This document shows positions 7,698 to 16,018 of a DNA stretch of 64,000 nucleotides, one piece after another; positions within the stretch are counted from its first letter, which is position 1, and every line of letters begins with the position of its first letter. Under the pieces are notes generated by a model. That model was not told where the DNA came from. It made no database searches and saw only the letters and a list, made by a program, of their open reading frames with translations. Origin of the DNA: Bradyrhizobium campsiandrae. GTDB taxonomy: Bacteria; Pseudomonadota; Alphaproteobacteria; Rhizobiales; Xanthobacteraceae. A program made the position numbers and the translations under genes. The stretch is taken from assembly GCF_014529705.1 (NCBI RefSeq), contig NZ_JAANIH010000045.1, positions 1 through 64,000 of the forward strand. The letters are read 5' to 3'.

Positions 7698-9035
7698 CTA
7701 GTTCGGCACAGCCGCCTTCGGCGCCGGCTTTGCGGCGGCTGCATTCACGGTGACGCCGTGCAGGAAATCATAGGCCGCGTGCAGCGCCTTGTCGTCTTTC
7801 TCCTCCGGCGGGACGTAGGATTGCGATCCCGTCTGCTCGGTGCCGTCGGCGGCCTGCAGATGTCCGCGCATCTGCGACTCCGCCATGGTGTCGACGCGGC
7901 CCTTCAACTCGGCCGGGCCGTCCTGGAGGATCTCGATGTCGGGCGCAATGCCCTGGGCCTGGATCGAACGGCCCGACGGCGTGTAGTAGCGCGCCGTGGT
8001 CAGCGCGAGCGCGCCGTTGCCGGTACCGAGCGGAATGATGGTCTGCACCGAGCCCTTGCCGAACGAGCGCGTGCCGATCAGCGTCGCGCGCTTGGGGTCA
8101 TGCAGCGCGCCGGACCCGATCTCCGAGGCCGAGGCCGAACCGCCGTTGATCAGAACGACCAGCGGCTTGCCCTTGATGAGGTCGCCGCCATGCGCGGTGA
8201 AGCGCTGGGTCTCTTCCGGATTGCGGCCGCGAGTCGAGACGACCTCGCCGCGCTGAAGGAACGCGCTCGACACCGACACCGCCTGGTCCAGCAGGCCGCC
8301 CGGATTGTTGCGCAGGTCCACGACATAGCCGACGAGCTTCTCCTGCGGAACGTCCTTGGAGATCGAGGCGATCGCCTTCTTCAGGCCATCGGTGGTCTGC
8401 TCGTTGAACGAGGTGATGCGGATATAGCCGATATCGCCGTTCTCGACGTGGAAGCGCACCGGACGCACATGGATGATCTCGCGCTTGATCGCGACATCGA
8501 GCGGGGCATCGGCGCCCTTGCGCACGATGGTGAGCTTGGTCTGGGTGTCGACCGGGCCCTTCATCTTGTTGACGGCCTGCTCGAGCGTCATGCCCTGCAC
8601 GCCCTCGCCGTCGATCTTGCTGATGAGGTCGCCGGACATGATGCCGGCCTTGGAGGCCGGCGTGTCGTCGATCGGCGAGACGACCTTGACCAGGCCCTCC
8701 TCCATCGTGACCTCGATGCCGAGACCGCCGAATTCGCCGGAGGTCGTCTCCTGCATCTCGGTCCAGGCCTTGTCGTTCATGTAACGGGAATGCGGATCGA
8801 GCGAGGTCACCATCCCCGTGATCGCACCTTCGATCAGCTTGGAATTGTCGGGCTTCTCGACATAGCTCGCCTTCACCCGCTCGAACACCTCCCCGAACAG
8901 ATTGAGCTGGGAATAGGCATCATCCGCGCCCGCCGCCGCCCGTGCCGCCCAGAGTCCGCCCTGCGGACCAGATACGAGAAGGGTCAGGCATGCTCCTGTG
9001 AGCGCGCCCAGGGGGAACAGCAGGGTTTTCCGCAT
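7698..9035 (-). CDS. ctpA: Carboxyl-terminal processing protease (S41 family)
   Basis: 445 residues from the ATG at 9035, which gives a clean signal sequence (MRKTLLFPLGALTGACLTLLVSG); an ATG at 9089 would add 18 residues. A tail-specific periplasmic serine protease of the CtpA type. A PDZ domain occupies about 100-175 (FGGLGIEV to LTIVRKG). The catalytic core follows, with the GYIRITSFNE strand, VDLRNNPGG, the GSASASE motif holding Ser302 and the SFGKGSVQT motif holding Lys327, which form the Ser/Lys dyad. The spacing matches E. coli Prc. The C-terminus is Ala/Pro-rich. In Rhizobiales this protease acts in envelope maintenance. The gene is convergent with the His-rich protein gene. Confidence 0.93.
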   Translation of the reverse strand: MRKTLLFPLGALTGACLTLLVSGPQGGLWAARAAAGADDAYSQLNLFGEVFERVKASYVEKPDNSKLIEGAITGMVTSLDPHSRYMNDKAWTEMQETTSGEFGGLGIEVTMEEGLVKVVSPIDDTPASKAGIMSGDLISKIDGEGVQGMTLEQAVNKMKGPVDTQTKLTIVRKGADAPLDVAIKREIIHVRPVRFHVENGDIGYIRITSFNEQTTDGLKKAIASISKDVPQEKLVGYVVDLRNNPGGLLDQAVSVSSAFLQRGEVVSTRGRNPEETQRFTAHGGDLIKGKPLVVLINGGSASASEIGSGALHDPKRATLIGTRSFGKGSVQTIIPLGTGNGALALTTARYYTPSGRSIQAQGIAPDIEILQDGPAELKGRVDTMAESQMRGHLQAADGTEQTGSQSYVPPEEKDDKALHAAYDFLHGVTVNAAAAKPAPKAAVPN

Positions 9036-9345
9036 GGAATGGGTGGCCTTTTCGCTTAGCGGTTCTTTGGAGGGCTTGGCAGCCGCCATGCAAATGGCGA
9101 TCCAGCCCGGTTCTCACAACATCATTCCGGTTTCTTCAAGGCTGGCCCGCCATTTCGGCGAGCATACCGCAGAAACCCCTTCGTCTCGACCTAAACATTT
9201 GGCAACGTTCGCAAGACCGGCTCCCGCGGATCAGCGAGAATCGGCCTCCCGGCGACGCCTCGCAGCTATGCGATTTTAGGATGGTTTTGGAGGGCCGAAC
9301 CGGATAGGCGATGGCACAAGGCTTCAAATTCTCGGGAGGACCACA
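9036..9345. other. Divergent promoter region between ctpA and the FMN dehydrogenase gene
   Basis: No supported gene in these 310 bases. It separates divergently transcribed genes and should hold both promoters. The + strand gene has a clear GGGAGGA ribosome site just before its ATG. No operator or hairpin stands out. Confidence 0.4.
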
Positions 9346-10473
9346 ATGAACGAAGCACTCCGGCCGGAACGGAACGTCGAGCTTGGCGCCAGCAACGAGC
9401 CGTTCCAGAACCTGCACGAATTCGTCCGGAAGGCCCGTTCCAACCTCAACCAGAACGCCTGGGACTACATCGTGGGCGCCGCCGAGACCGAGACCACCAT
9501 GCGCCGCAACCGCATGGCGCTGGACGAAATCGCTTTCCGCCCGCGTGTGCTGCGCGACGTGCGCAAGGTCGACGGCTCCGTCACGCAGTTCGGCCGCAAG
9601 ATGCGCCTGCCGGTGGTGCTCGCCCCGGTCGGCGCGCTCGAAATCTTCGATCCCCTTGGCGCCGCCAGCGTGGCGCGTGCCGCCGGCACCTTCGGCGCCT
9701 CGCACATGCTGAGCTCGGTCTCCGAGCCCGGCCTTGAAAAGACGGCCGAGGCTGCTCCCGATGCGCTGCGCATGTACCAGCTCTATGTCCGCGGCGATGA
9801 TGCGTTCGTTGCCGACGTCGTCAGCCGCGCTGAGAAGGCCAACTATGCCGCCTTCTGCCTGACCGTCGACACCGCCCATTACAGCCGTCGCGAGCGTGAC
9901 ATCGCCAAGCGTTACGTCCGCGAAAGCCGCCTGCGCGCCACCGGGGGCGATTTCCAGAAGGGCTTGGAGTGGCGGACCGTGAAGATGATCAAGGACAAGT
10001 TCAGGATACCGCTGATCCTCAAGGGCATCGCGACGGCCGAGGATGCGCAGATCGCGATCGATCACGGCGTCGAGTGGATCTACGTCTCCAACCATGGCGG
10101 CCGCCAGCTCGACCACGGCCGCGGCGCCATGCACGTGCTGCCCGAGATCGTCGAGGCTGTGAAGGGCCGCGCCAAGATCCTGGTCGATGGCGGCTTTTGC
10201 CGCGGCACCGACATCGTCAAGGCGGTCGCGGCGGGCGCCGATCTGGTCGGCATCGGCCGCCTGCAATGCTGGGCGCTCGCTGCGGCCGGCGAGACCGGCG
10301 TGGCACGGATGCTGGAACTGCTCGAGGACGAGGTGCTGCGCTGCCTCGGCCTGCTGGGCGCCACCTCGTTCGCCGAGGTCAACAAATCATGCCTGCATCC
10401 GGCCACCGCAACCAATGCGCCGAGCGTATTCAGTGCGTTCCCGCTGTTCGACCACGAGCCTTATCGGTACTGA
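9346..10473 (+). CDS. FMN-dependent alpha-hydroxy-acid dehydrogenase
   Basis: 375 residues, the usual size of the lactate/glycolate/mandelate dehydrogenase family. A TIM barrel binds FMN and oxidises a 2-hydroxy acid to the 2-oxo acid. Visible family signatures are LPVVLAPVGALEIFDPLG, the QLYV strand (145-148), LILKG with Lys226, and the active-site motif SNHGGRQLD with His250 and Arg253, followed by VDGGFCRGTDIVKAVAAGAD and GIGR for phosphate binding. The substrate cannot be read from sequence. There is no membrane segment, so it is probably soluble. The HAD hydrolase follows after 14 bases, so the two probably form an operon. Confidence 0.88.
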   Translation: MNEALRPERNVELGASNEPFQNLHEFVRKARSNLNQNAWDYIVGAAETETTMRRNRMALDEIAFRPRVLRDVRKVDGSVTQFGRKMRLPVVLAPVGALEIFDPLGAASVARAAGTFGASHMLSSVSEPGLEKTAEAAPDALRMYQLYVRGDDAFVADVVSRAEKANYAAFCLTVDTAHYSRRERDIAKRYVRESRLRATGGDFQKGLEWRTVKMIKDKFRIPLILKGIATAEDAQIAIDHGVEWIYVSNHGGRQLDHGRGAMHVLPEIVEAVKGRAKILVDGGFCRGTDIVKAVAAGADLVGIGRLQCWALAAAGETGVARMLELLEDEVLRCLGLLGATSFAEVNKSCLHPATATNAPSVFSAFPLFDHEPYRY

Positions 10474-10487
10474 CGCGAAAGGACGCC

Positions 10488-11114
10488 ATGACATCGCTCT
10501 CTCCCGGCAGCGCGGACGCGCTGCTGTTCGATCTTGGGCGCGTCGTGCTCGACATCGATTTCTCCAAGGCGATCGCCTGCTGGGCGGGACATGCCGGCTG
10601 CACGCCTGAGACCATCGTTGCACGCTATGTCCGCGACAGCGAGGCCTACCGGCTGCACGAGGTCGGCAAGATCAGCGACGAGGACTATTTCGCCTCGCTG
10701 CGCACTTCGCTCGGCATCGGGATTTCCGATGCGCAGTTCCTCGAGGGCTGGAACGCAATCTTCGCCGGCGAGATGCCCGACATCGCGCAGCTGCTGCCGC
10801 GCGCGGCCAAGCGGATGCCGCTCTACGCGTTCTCAAATACCAACCGCCCGCATGTAGACCACTTTTCGAAGGAATATGCCGATCTGCTCGGCCATTTCCG
10901 CGAGATGTATCTGTCCTCCAGCATCGGCCTGCGCAAACCGGATGCGGAAGCCTTCGACCATGTCGTTGCCGCGATGGGCGTGCCGGCCGGCCGCATCGTG
11001 TTCTTCGATGATCTCGCCGAGAACGTCGATGGCGCGCGTGCCCGCGGGCTCACCGCAGTGCATGTGACCTCGCCGGCCGACGTCGGGAACGCGCTGAGGG
11101 CGCTCGGAATCTGA
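10488..11114 (+). CDS. HAD-superfamily hydrolase (YihX-like)
   Basis: 208 residues. A ribosome site (AAAGGACG) precedes the ATG at 10488; an open frame continues upstream but only as a shadow of the dehydrogenase gene. HAD motif I is LLFDLGRVVLDID, with Asp nucleophile and Gly in the second position as in YihX-type HAD-IA phosphatases. Motif II is YAFSNTN, the motif III Lys lies in the SSIGLRKPDAEAF segment, and motif IV is IVFFDDLAENVDGA. It likely dephosphorylates a small phosphometabolite, but the substrate is unknown. It is probably cotranscribed with the upstream dehydrogenase, hinting at a shared hydroxy-acid pathway such as glycolate metabolism. Confidence 0.85.
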   Translation: MTSLSPGSADALLFDLGRVVLDIDFSKAIACWAGHAGCTPETIVARYVRDSEAYRLHEVGKISDEDYFASLRTSLGIGISDAQFLEGWNAIFAGEMPDIAQLLPRAAKRMPLYAFSNTNRPHVDHFSKEYADLLGHFREMYLSSSIGLRKPDAEAFDHVVAAMGVPAGRIVFFDDLAENVDGARARGLTAVHVTSPADVGNALRALGI

Positions 11115-11275
11115 GTGGACCGCTGTGGGTAGCCGAACCGGCCGCGTGGCCGATGGTTTTCCGTCGGGACCCAGGAACCAAAACCTTGTGTGTACTTTTA
11201 TACGAAGTTCCGGGAACGAATGCTCTCTTCCGGACTCTTGAGTCCGTTGGGGGATTTTACATCGGACGTGTCGAC

Positions 11276-11488
11276 GTGTTGGGCAAAACCTACCTCACCA
11301 AGCAGGCCTCCCTGCTGATGAAATTCGCCAGATCCACCTCGGATTCTGAACTCTCCGCAAAGCTGATCAGCAAAGCCGCCGATCTGAAGGCGCAGGCCGA
11401 GCCGCTGCCCGACAAGGACCAGGGACCACGGGCGCCCGACGTCGCGGCAGATGGCAAGTCGAGGGGCAGTTCCATAACGCGGTCTTAA
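11276..11488 (+). CDS. Small hypothetical protein
   Basis: About 70 residues. The core GKTYLTKQASLLMKFARSTSDSELSAKLISKAADLKAQ is helical and charged, followed by a disordered Pro/Asp-rich tail (LPDKDQGPRAPDV). The start is uncertain: GTG at 11276 or TTG at 11279 begins just before the core, while an ATG at 11153 would add 41 residues of unconvincing sequence. I recall similar short proteins in bradyrhizobia but no function. No membrane segment or signal peptide is seen. Confidence 0.5.
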   Translation: MLGKTYLTKQASLLMKFARSTSDSELSAKLISKAADLKAQAEPLPDKDQGPRAPDVAADGKSRGSSITRS

Positions 11489-11677
11489 TACCCACCGTAG
11501 GCCTCGCAAAGCCGGGCCCCGCGAGCATTTTGGCGGTTTCTGAATACCGCACTATCCCGACCGCCAGTGCCCGCGACCTGCAGCATCGCGGCGGCAGGAT
11601 GCGAACTGCCGCTTTTCCGTCCTTGTTCGCCTGCCGAAACTGCGTTCAGATGCCGCATTGCAACTGCGGGGGTTGGA

Positions 11678-12805
11678 ATGCGGACCGGCGGGCTTTCGGA
11701 CGACGCCGTATTGGACCTCGTGGGAGCCATCTACGACGCAGCGCTTGAACAGGGACGCTGGTCGAGCGTGCTGGAGCGCGTCGATGACGCCATCGGTGGC
11801 CGTGTGCTGTTTGGCGTCTACGATCCGGCCAACGGCCTATCTAGTCTGCTCTCCCCGCGCATCGACCCGGCCCGTGTGCAGGACCTGCTCGGCTGGGCGC
11901 CGCGCAATCCGCTGTTGCCGCTCGGCATCGGCAGGACGCCCGGCGAGGTCTTCACCATCGGCGACTTCATCAGCCGCGAGCAGTTCACCAGCAGCGATTT
12001 CTACAATGAATGGTGGCAGCCGGCCGGATTCGACACCGAGCCGCTGACGACCAATCTGCTGGTCGATCACAATGCCACCGGCATCTTGACCAGCCACCGG
12101 CCCTCGCATTTGTCACCCTTTGACGACAGGCAGCGGCGACTGTTTGCGACGCTAGCGCAGCATCTCGTCCGCGCGGTTGCGATCCAGCGGCGCACCCACC
12201 AGCTCGACATCACCGGCCGCGCCGCCCTGGCGGGCCTGGACGGGCTCGATCAAGGCTTTGTTCTCGTCGACGCACTGGCGCGTCCGGTCTTCACCAATCG
12301 CCGCGCCCGCGAGCTTATCGAGATTGGCGAGAGCATCGTTGTCGAAGACGGCGCGCTGAGCGCCGTCGGCGCGGAGGATGGCCGCTGTCTGCAAGCACTG
12401 ATCGGGTCCTGCAGTCTCAACAATCCGGACCGCATCGGCGGCGAGATGAGCTTGCAACGGCCGTCGGGCCGCTTGCCGCTGCACGTGCAGGTAACACCGG
12501 TCGGCAGCGAATGGTCGGAGAATGCAGTGCCGCTCGCCTCCGGCTGGCGATCGAGCGCGATGGTGCTGATCACCGACCCCGAGCCCGCCGCCAGGGCCGA
12601 GCTTGACGCCTTGCGCGAACGTTACGGCCTCACCCGCGCCGAAGCCGCGTTTGCGCTGGAGATCGTCAAGGGCGGTGGCCGCAAAGCCACCGCCGAGCGC
12701 CTCGGCATCGCCGACGGAACCGCACGCAGCCATCTGTCGAAGATTTTCGACAAGACCGGCGTCAGCCGGCAGGCCGAGCTGGTGCGGCTGTTGCTGCAGA
12801 AATAG
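11678..12805 (+). CDS. LuxR-type helix-turn-helix transcriptional regulator
   Basis: 375 residues from the ATG at 11678, which follows a GGGGGTTGGA ribosome site. The N-terminal half (about 1-170) looks like a sensor domain, with a conserved NEWWQPAGFD segment found in a family of alphaproteobacterial regulators. A central PAS-like region contains GLDQGFVLVDALARPVFTNRRARELIE. The C-terminal 65 residues form a LuxR-type HTH: RYGLTRAEAAFALEIVKG, then ATAERLGIADGTARSHLSKIF, then GVSRQAELVRLLL. It is monocistronic. The ligand and targets are unknown; neighbouring genes give no clear hint. Confidence 0.8.
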   Translation: MRTGGLSDDAVLDLVGAIYDAALEQGRWSSVLERVDDAIGGRVLFGVYDPANGLSSLLSPRIDPARVQDLLGWAPRNPLLPLGIGRTPGEVFTIGDFISREQFTSSDFYNEWWQPAGFDTEPLTTNLLVDHNATGILTSHRPSHLSPFDDRQRRLFATLAQHLVRAVAIQRRTHQLDITGRAALAGLDGLDQGFVLVDALARPVFTNRRARELIEIGESIVVEDGALSAVGAEDGRCLQALIGSCSLNNPDRIGGEMSLQRPSGRLPLHVQVTPVGSEWSENAVPLASGWRSSAMVLITDPEPAARAELDALRERYGLTRAEAAFALEIVKGGGRKATAERLGIADGTARSHLSKIFDKTGVSRQAELVRLLLQK

Positions 12806-12909
12806 CGCGGCTGCTGCGACGACTGATCCATTTTGCCTCAGCACGCGCTCTCGGCTAGAACGCTTGCCGCAACCCGATCATGGCGTTGCCCAAGCCGGAG
12901 CTTTTACCT

Positions 12910-14121
12910 GTGGCCCTGATGCCGGTTTCCGATGCGCTTGCTGCCGTGCTCGCGGATGCGGAGCCGTTGGCTGAGGAAACAATCGCCCTCGATCAGGCCT
13001 TTCATCGCGTGCTCGCGCGCGACGTCGCGGCGCGGCGGACGCAGCCGCCGCAAGCGATGTCGGCGATGGATGGGTATGCCGTGCGCGCCGTGGATGCGGC
13101 GAAGCTCGATGCGCAGCTCACCGTGATCGGCGAAGTCGCAGCCGGGCGGCCCTTTGCAGGAACCGTCGGCGCTGGCGAAGCGGTGCGGATCTTCACCGGC
13201 GGCGTCGTTCCTGATGGCGCGGATGCGGTCGTGATCCAGGAGGACACCCTCGCCGATGGCGCGCGCATCACGATCAAGGAAGCCGCCATCACCGGCAGGC
13301 ACATCCGCCCTGCCGGCATCGACTTCCGCGAGGGTGACGTGCTCCTGCGCAAGGGCGCGCGACTGACCGAGCGCGACCTCGCCCTCGCCGCCGGCATGAA
13401 CCACCCGCAGCTTGCCGTTCACCGCCGTCCGAAGGTCGCAATTCTTGCCACCGGCGACGAGCTGGTGAGGCCGGGCACCTCGCCCGGCCCTGGCCAGATC
13501 GTCTATTCCAACGGCTACGCCCTGCATGCGCTCGCCCGCAGCGAGGGGGCCGACACCATCGACCTCGGCATTGCCGCCGACACGCTGGCGGCCACCACCG
13601 CCGGTATCCACCGCGCACGCGAATCCGGCGCCGACATCCTGGTCACGACCGGCGGGGCCTCGGTCGGCGATCACGATCTGGTGCAGCGGGCGCTGAGGGA
13701 CGAAGGTACCGCGATGGCCTTCTGGAAGATCGCGATGCGGCCGGGCAAGCCGATGATGAACGGGCAGCTCGGGGCGATGCGCGTGATCGGCCTGCCCGGC
13801 AATCCCGTATCATCCTATGTCTGCGGCTTCCTGTTCATGGTGCCGTTGATTCGCGCCCTCGCGGGCCGCCGGGCGATTCACCATCGCCGCGAACGCGCCG
13901 TGCTCGGCTGCGATATCGGGACCAATGACCAGCGCGAGGACTATCTGCGCGCGCGTCTCGATGTGCGTGACGACGGCACGCTCGTCGCCATTCCCGTCAA
14001 CCACCAGGATTCCTCGCTGCTTGCGAATCTCGCTGCGGCACAGGCACTTCTCGTGCGCCCGCCGTTCGCGCCCAAGGCTGAGGCGGGCGCGCCTTGCGAG
14101 GTGTTGCGACTGCCCGCGTGA
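12910..14121 (+). CDS. moeA: Molybdopterin molybdenumtransferase
   Basis: 403 residues from the GTG at 12910, chosen because GGAG lies about 9 nt upstream; an in-frame ATG at 12880 lacks a ribosome site and adds ten residues. MoeA inserts molybdate into adenylylated molybdopterin in the last step of Mo-cofactor synthesis. Signatures are the AMSAMDGYAVR substrate loop, RIFTGGVVPDGADAVVIQED, the MogA-like domain with ATGDELV and SNGYAL, TTGGASVGDHD, the MRPGKPM loop, and GLPGNPVSSYV. Domain IV is C-terminal. It lies upstream of lexA on the same strand, but the intervening SOS box indicates that lexA has its own promoter. Confidence 0.92.
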   Translation: MALMPVSDALAAVLADAEPLAEETIALDQAFHRVLARDVAARRTQPPQAMSAMDGYAVRAVDAAKLDAQLTVIGEVAAGRPFAGTVGAGEAVRIFTGGVVPDGADAVVIQEDTLADGARITIKEAAITGRHIRPAGIDFREGDVLLRKGARLTERDLALAAGMNHPQLAVHRRPKVAILATGDELVRPGTSPGPGQIVYSNGYALHALARSEGADTIDLGIAADTLAATTAGIHRARESGADILVTTGGASVGDHDLVQRALRDEGTAMAFWKIAMRPGKPMMNGQLGAMRVIGLPGNPVSSYVCGFLFMVPLIRALAGRRAIHHRRERAVLGCDIGTNDQREDYLRARLDVRDDGTLVAIPVNHQDSSLLANLAAAQALLVRPPFAPKAEAGAPCEVLRLPA

Positions 14122-14182
14122 TCGGTTCGTTCGCGTGCGTTCCGCGAACTTTGTCGCGTTCACGGTAAATTAAGCAGTTGCG

Positions 14183-14197
14183 GAACATGTATCGAAC
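14183..14197 (+). promoter_or_regulatory. LexA (SOS) box of lexA
   Basis: GAAC-ATGTATC-GAAC, which on the other strand reads GTTC-N7-GTTC, the established alphaproteobacterial LexA operator. It lies about 100 bases upstream of the lexA ATG. A candidate -10 (TATAGT, 14199-14204) follows immediately, so LexA bound here would block its own promoter. A degenerate second copy, GTTC-N7-GTTT, lies at 14209-14223. Confidence 0.85.
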
Positions 14198-14297
14198 ATA
14201 TAGTGTCCGTTCATGATTTGTTTCGAGCATGCAGCGGCTTGTCGCTGAATCCATCGTCTCGGAATCGAACGACATCGTCAGGGGGATCTTGGTCGAG

Positions 14298-14999
14298 ATG
14301 TTAACGCGCAAACAATACGAGCTCCTGCGGTTCATCAGCGAGCGGCTGAAGGAAAGCGGCGTGCCGCCCTCCTTCGACGAGATGAAGGACGCGCTCGATC
14401 TGCGCTCGAAGTCAGGCATCCATCGCCTGATCACGGCGCTCGAGGAGCGTGGCTTCATCCGCCGCCTGCCGAACCGCGCCCGCGCCATCGAAGTGATCAA
14501 GCTGCCCGAGCTGCAAGCCGCCGCCGGCAGCCGCCGCGGCTTCACGCCGAGCGTCATCGAGGGCAATCTCGGCAAGGTACGCACGACGTCGAGCCCGCCC
14601 GCCGACGAAGGCGAGCGTCCCGTCGCGGTGCCGGTCATGGGCCGGATCGCGGCCGGCACGCCGATCGAGGCCTTGCAGACGCGCAGCCACACCATCAGCG
14701 TCCCGCCCGACATGCTTGGCGCAGGTGAGCACTACGCGCTCGAAGTGCGCGGCGATTCCATGGTCGACGCCGGCATTCTCGACGGTGACATGGCGCTGAT
14801 CCAGCGCAACGAGAGCTGCGACACCGGCGATATCGTGGTCGCCCTGATCGACGACGAGGAAGCGACGCTGAAGCGCTTCCGCCGCCGCGGCGCCTCGATC
14901 GCGCTGGAGCCGGCGAATGCCGCCTATGAGGTTCGCATTCTCCCGCCCAACCGGGTCAAGATCCAGGGCAAGCTGATCGGACTGTACCGGAAGTACTGA
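14298..14999 (+). CDS. lexA: SOS-response repressor LexA
   Basis: 233 residues from the ATG at 14298 (MLTRKQYELL); starting at 14229 would add 23 residues not seen in the family. The N-terminal winged HTH (about 1-65) includes SGVPPSFDEMKDALDLRSKSGIHRLITALEERGFIRR. The C-terminal S24 peptidase domain has the Ala119-Gly120 self-cleavage site in GRIAAGTP, Ser154 in RGDSMVD and Lys192 in ATLKRF. RecA filaments trigger self-cleavage after DNA damage, which derepresses SOS genes. It is autoregulated through the box at 14183. A second box in this window controls the small SidA-like gene upstream of dnaE. Confidence 0.96.
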   Translation: MLTRKQYELLRFISERLKESGVPPSFDEMKDALDLRSKSGIHRLITALEERGFIRRLPNRARAIEVIKLPELQAAAGSRRGFTPSVIEGNLGKVRTTSSPPADEGERPVAVPVMGRIAAGTPIEALQTRSHTISVPPDMLGAGEHYALEVRGDSMVDAGILDGDMALIQRNESCDTGDIVVALIDDEEATLKRFRRRGASIALEPANAAYEVRILPPNRVKIQGKLIGLYRKY

Positions 15000-15027
15000 G
15001 TGCGATCGGTGATCGCCATCGCCTGAT

Positions 15028-15049
15028 GGAGCGGACGATTGTCCGCTCC
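15028..15049 (+). terminator. Hairpin after lexA
   Basis: Perfect 9-bp stem GGAGCGGAC / GTCCGCTCC with a GATT loop, 28 bases after the lexA stop. Only a weak T-rich stretch follows (TAGTCTTTCTGGTTTT). The stem resembles the core of the hairpin at 7636-7665. Confidence 0.55.
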
Positions 15050-15172
15050 GGCTGGATAGTCTTTCTGGTTTTGCACAGATTATCCGGCCCCTTCTCCAGC
15101 GCTACATCCTCGGCACGCCGCAACGAAGCCGTCATCGCTTCGCAAGGCCATCCGAAGACCGAGGAGACAGTC

Positions 15173-15376
15173 ATGCGCAAGATCATCTTGAACACCGTCA
15201 CGATGATGCTGATCGCAACATCCGCATCACACGCCTTCGCCAAGCAGCCGCAGCATCACGCCCGCAAGGCGCCGCAGGCGACCAGCGAGCAATTCCGCGA
15301 TGCCCGCAATGCCATGGATCAGCGGACGCAACCGGCTTGGCCTTATGCTGGCTGGTCGGCGCCCGCCGGACACTGA
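15173..15376 (+). CDS. Small exported protein of unknown function
   Basis: 67 residues. GAGGAGA lies upstream of the ATG at 15173; the frame continues further upstream without a credible start. A signal peptide (MRKIILNTVTMMLIATSASHAFA) is followed by a short basic, Gln- and His-containing mature chain ending PAWPYAGWSAPAGH. No domain is recognised. Short exported proteins like this are common in bradyrhizobia. Confidence 0.6.
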   Translation: MRKIILNTVTMMLIATSASHAFAKQPQHHARKAPQATSEQFRDARNAMDQRTQPAWPYAGWSAPAGH

Positions 15377-15568
15377 CGGAAGTTTGCCGAATGCACCGCA
15401 GGAGGCTTTGTTCCTAGCAAAGTCGGGAAAGATATTGTGATTGCGGCGTGCGGATCCGAGCCGCAGATTTGCCTACAACCAAGCGGAGTCTTGCGGGCTT
15501 CCACTCTGATAGAGGCCCGCGCCTCCAGGACAGAGACGCGGGTTGCTATCCCCGAAGAGGAGCACCCG

Positions 15569-16006
15569 ATGTGTGACTATAGCCTGCATGCCGTCGCGAC
15601 GCGTCCCGCAGAAGTTGGCGAGACCATCGTCACGACAACGTTCCGTGGCACCTCGACGCGCGGCTTCGCCTCCGAAGCCGACATGACCGTTGCGGTCTGC
15701 CTGCTGCCGGGAACGGAGCTCGCCTTCGCCGACAACGTCCGCTACGACAACAGGTGGATCTGGACGCGCACCGTCAATTCCCGCGTCGGCAAGTTCGGCA
15801 AGATCGATCCGCACATTCCCGATCGCCATCACGATGCGATCGAATTCCCGGACGGCAAATACGTGCTGGTAACGCAGCTCGTCGAAGGCCAGCGTGCGAC
15901 CGTGCTGCAACTGCCCGTGACCCAGCCGCATGGCGAGCGCGAGCAGAAGCCCGAGATCACGGCTGGCAGCCGCCCGCTCCCAACGCGCCGTCTGCCGATC
16001 GGCTGA
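15569..16006 (+). CDS. Hypothetical protein of the MCDYSLH type
   Basis: 145 residues. The ATG at 15569 follows a GAAGAGGAG ribosome site, and the conserved N-terminus MCDYSLHAVATRPAEVGE supports this start. The protein is soluble with no signal peptide or membrane helix, and contains a beta-rich central part (ETIVTTTFRGTSTRGF; VAVCLLPGTELAF) and a basic C-terminus. I recall proteins with this N-terminus as widespread and uncharacterised in Bradyrhizobium and relatives. It converges on comEC with 12 bases between the stops. Confidence 0.7.
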   Translation: MCDYSLHAVATRPAEVGETIVTTTFRGTSTRGFASEADMTVAVCLLPGTELAFADNVRYDNRWIWTRTVNSRVGKFGKIDPHIPDRHHDAIEFPDGKYVLVTQLVEGQRATVLQLPVTQPHGEREQKPEITAGSRPLPTRRLPIG

Positions 16007-16018
16007 GAAGGATCGACC

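Noticed and set aside
9969..10487. N-terminal extension of the HAD hydrolase frame
   Set aside because: The frame is open through the FMN dehydrogenase gene but the peptide is an Arg/Asp-rich shadow. The HAD motif begins right after the ATG at 10488.
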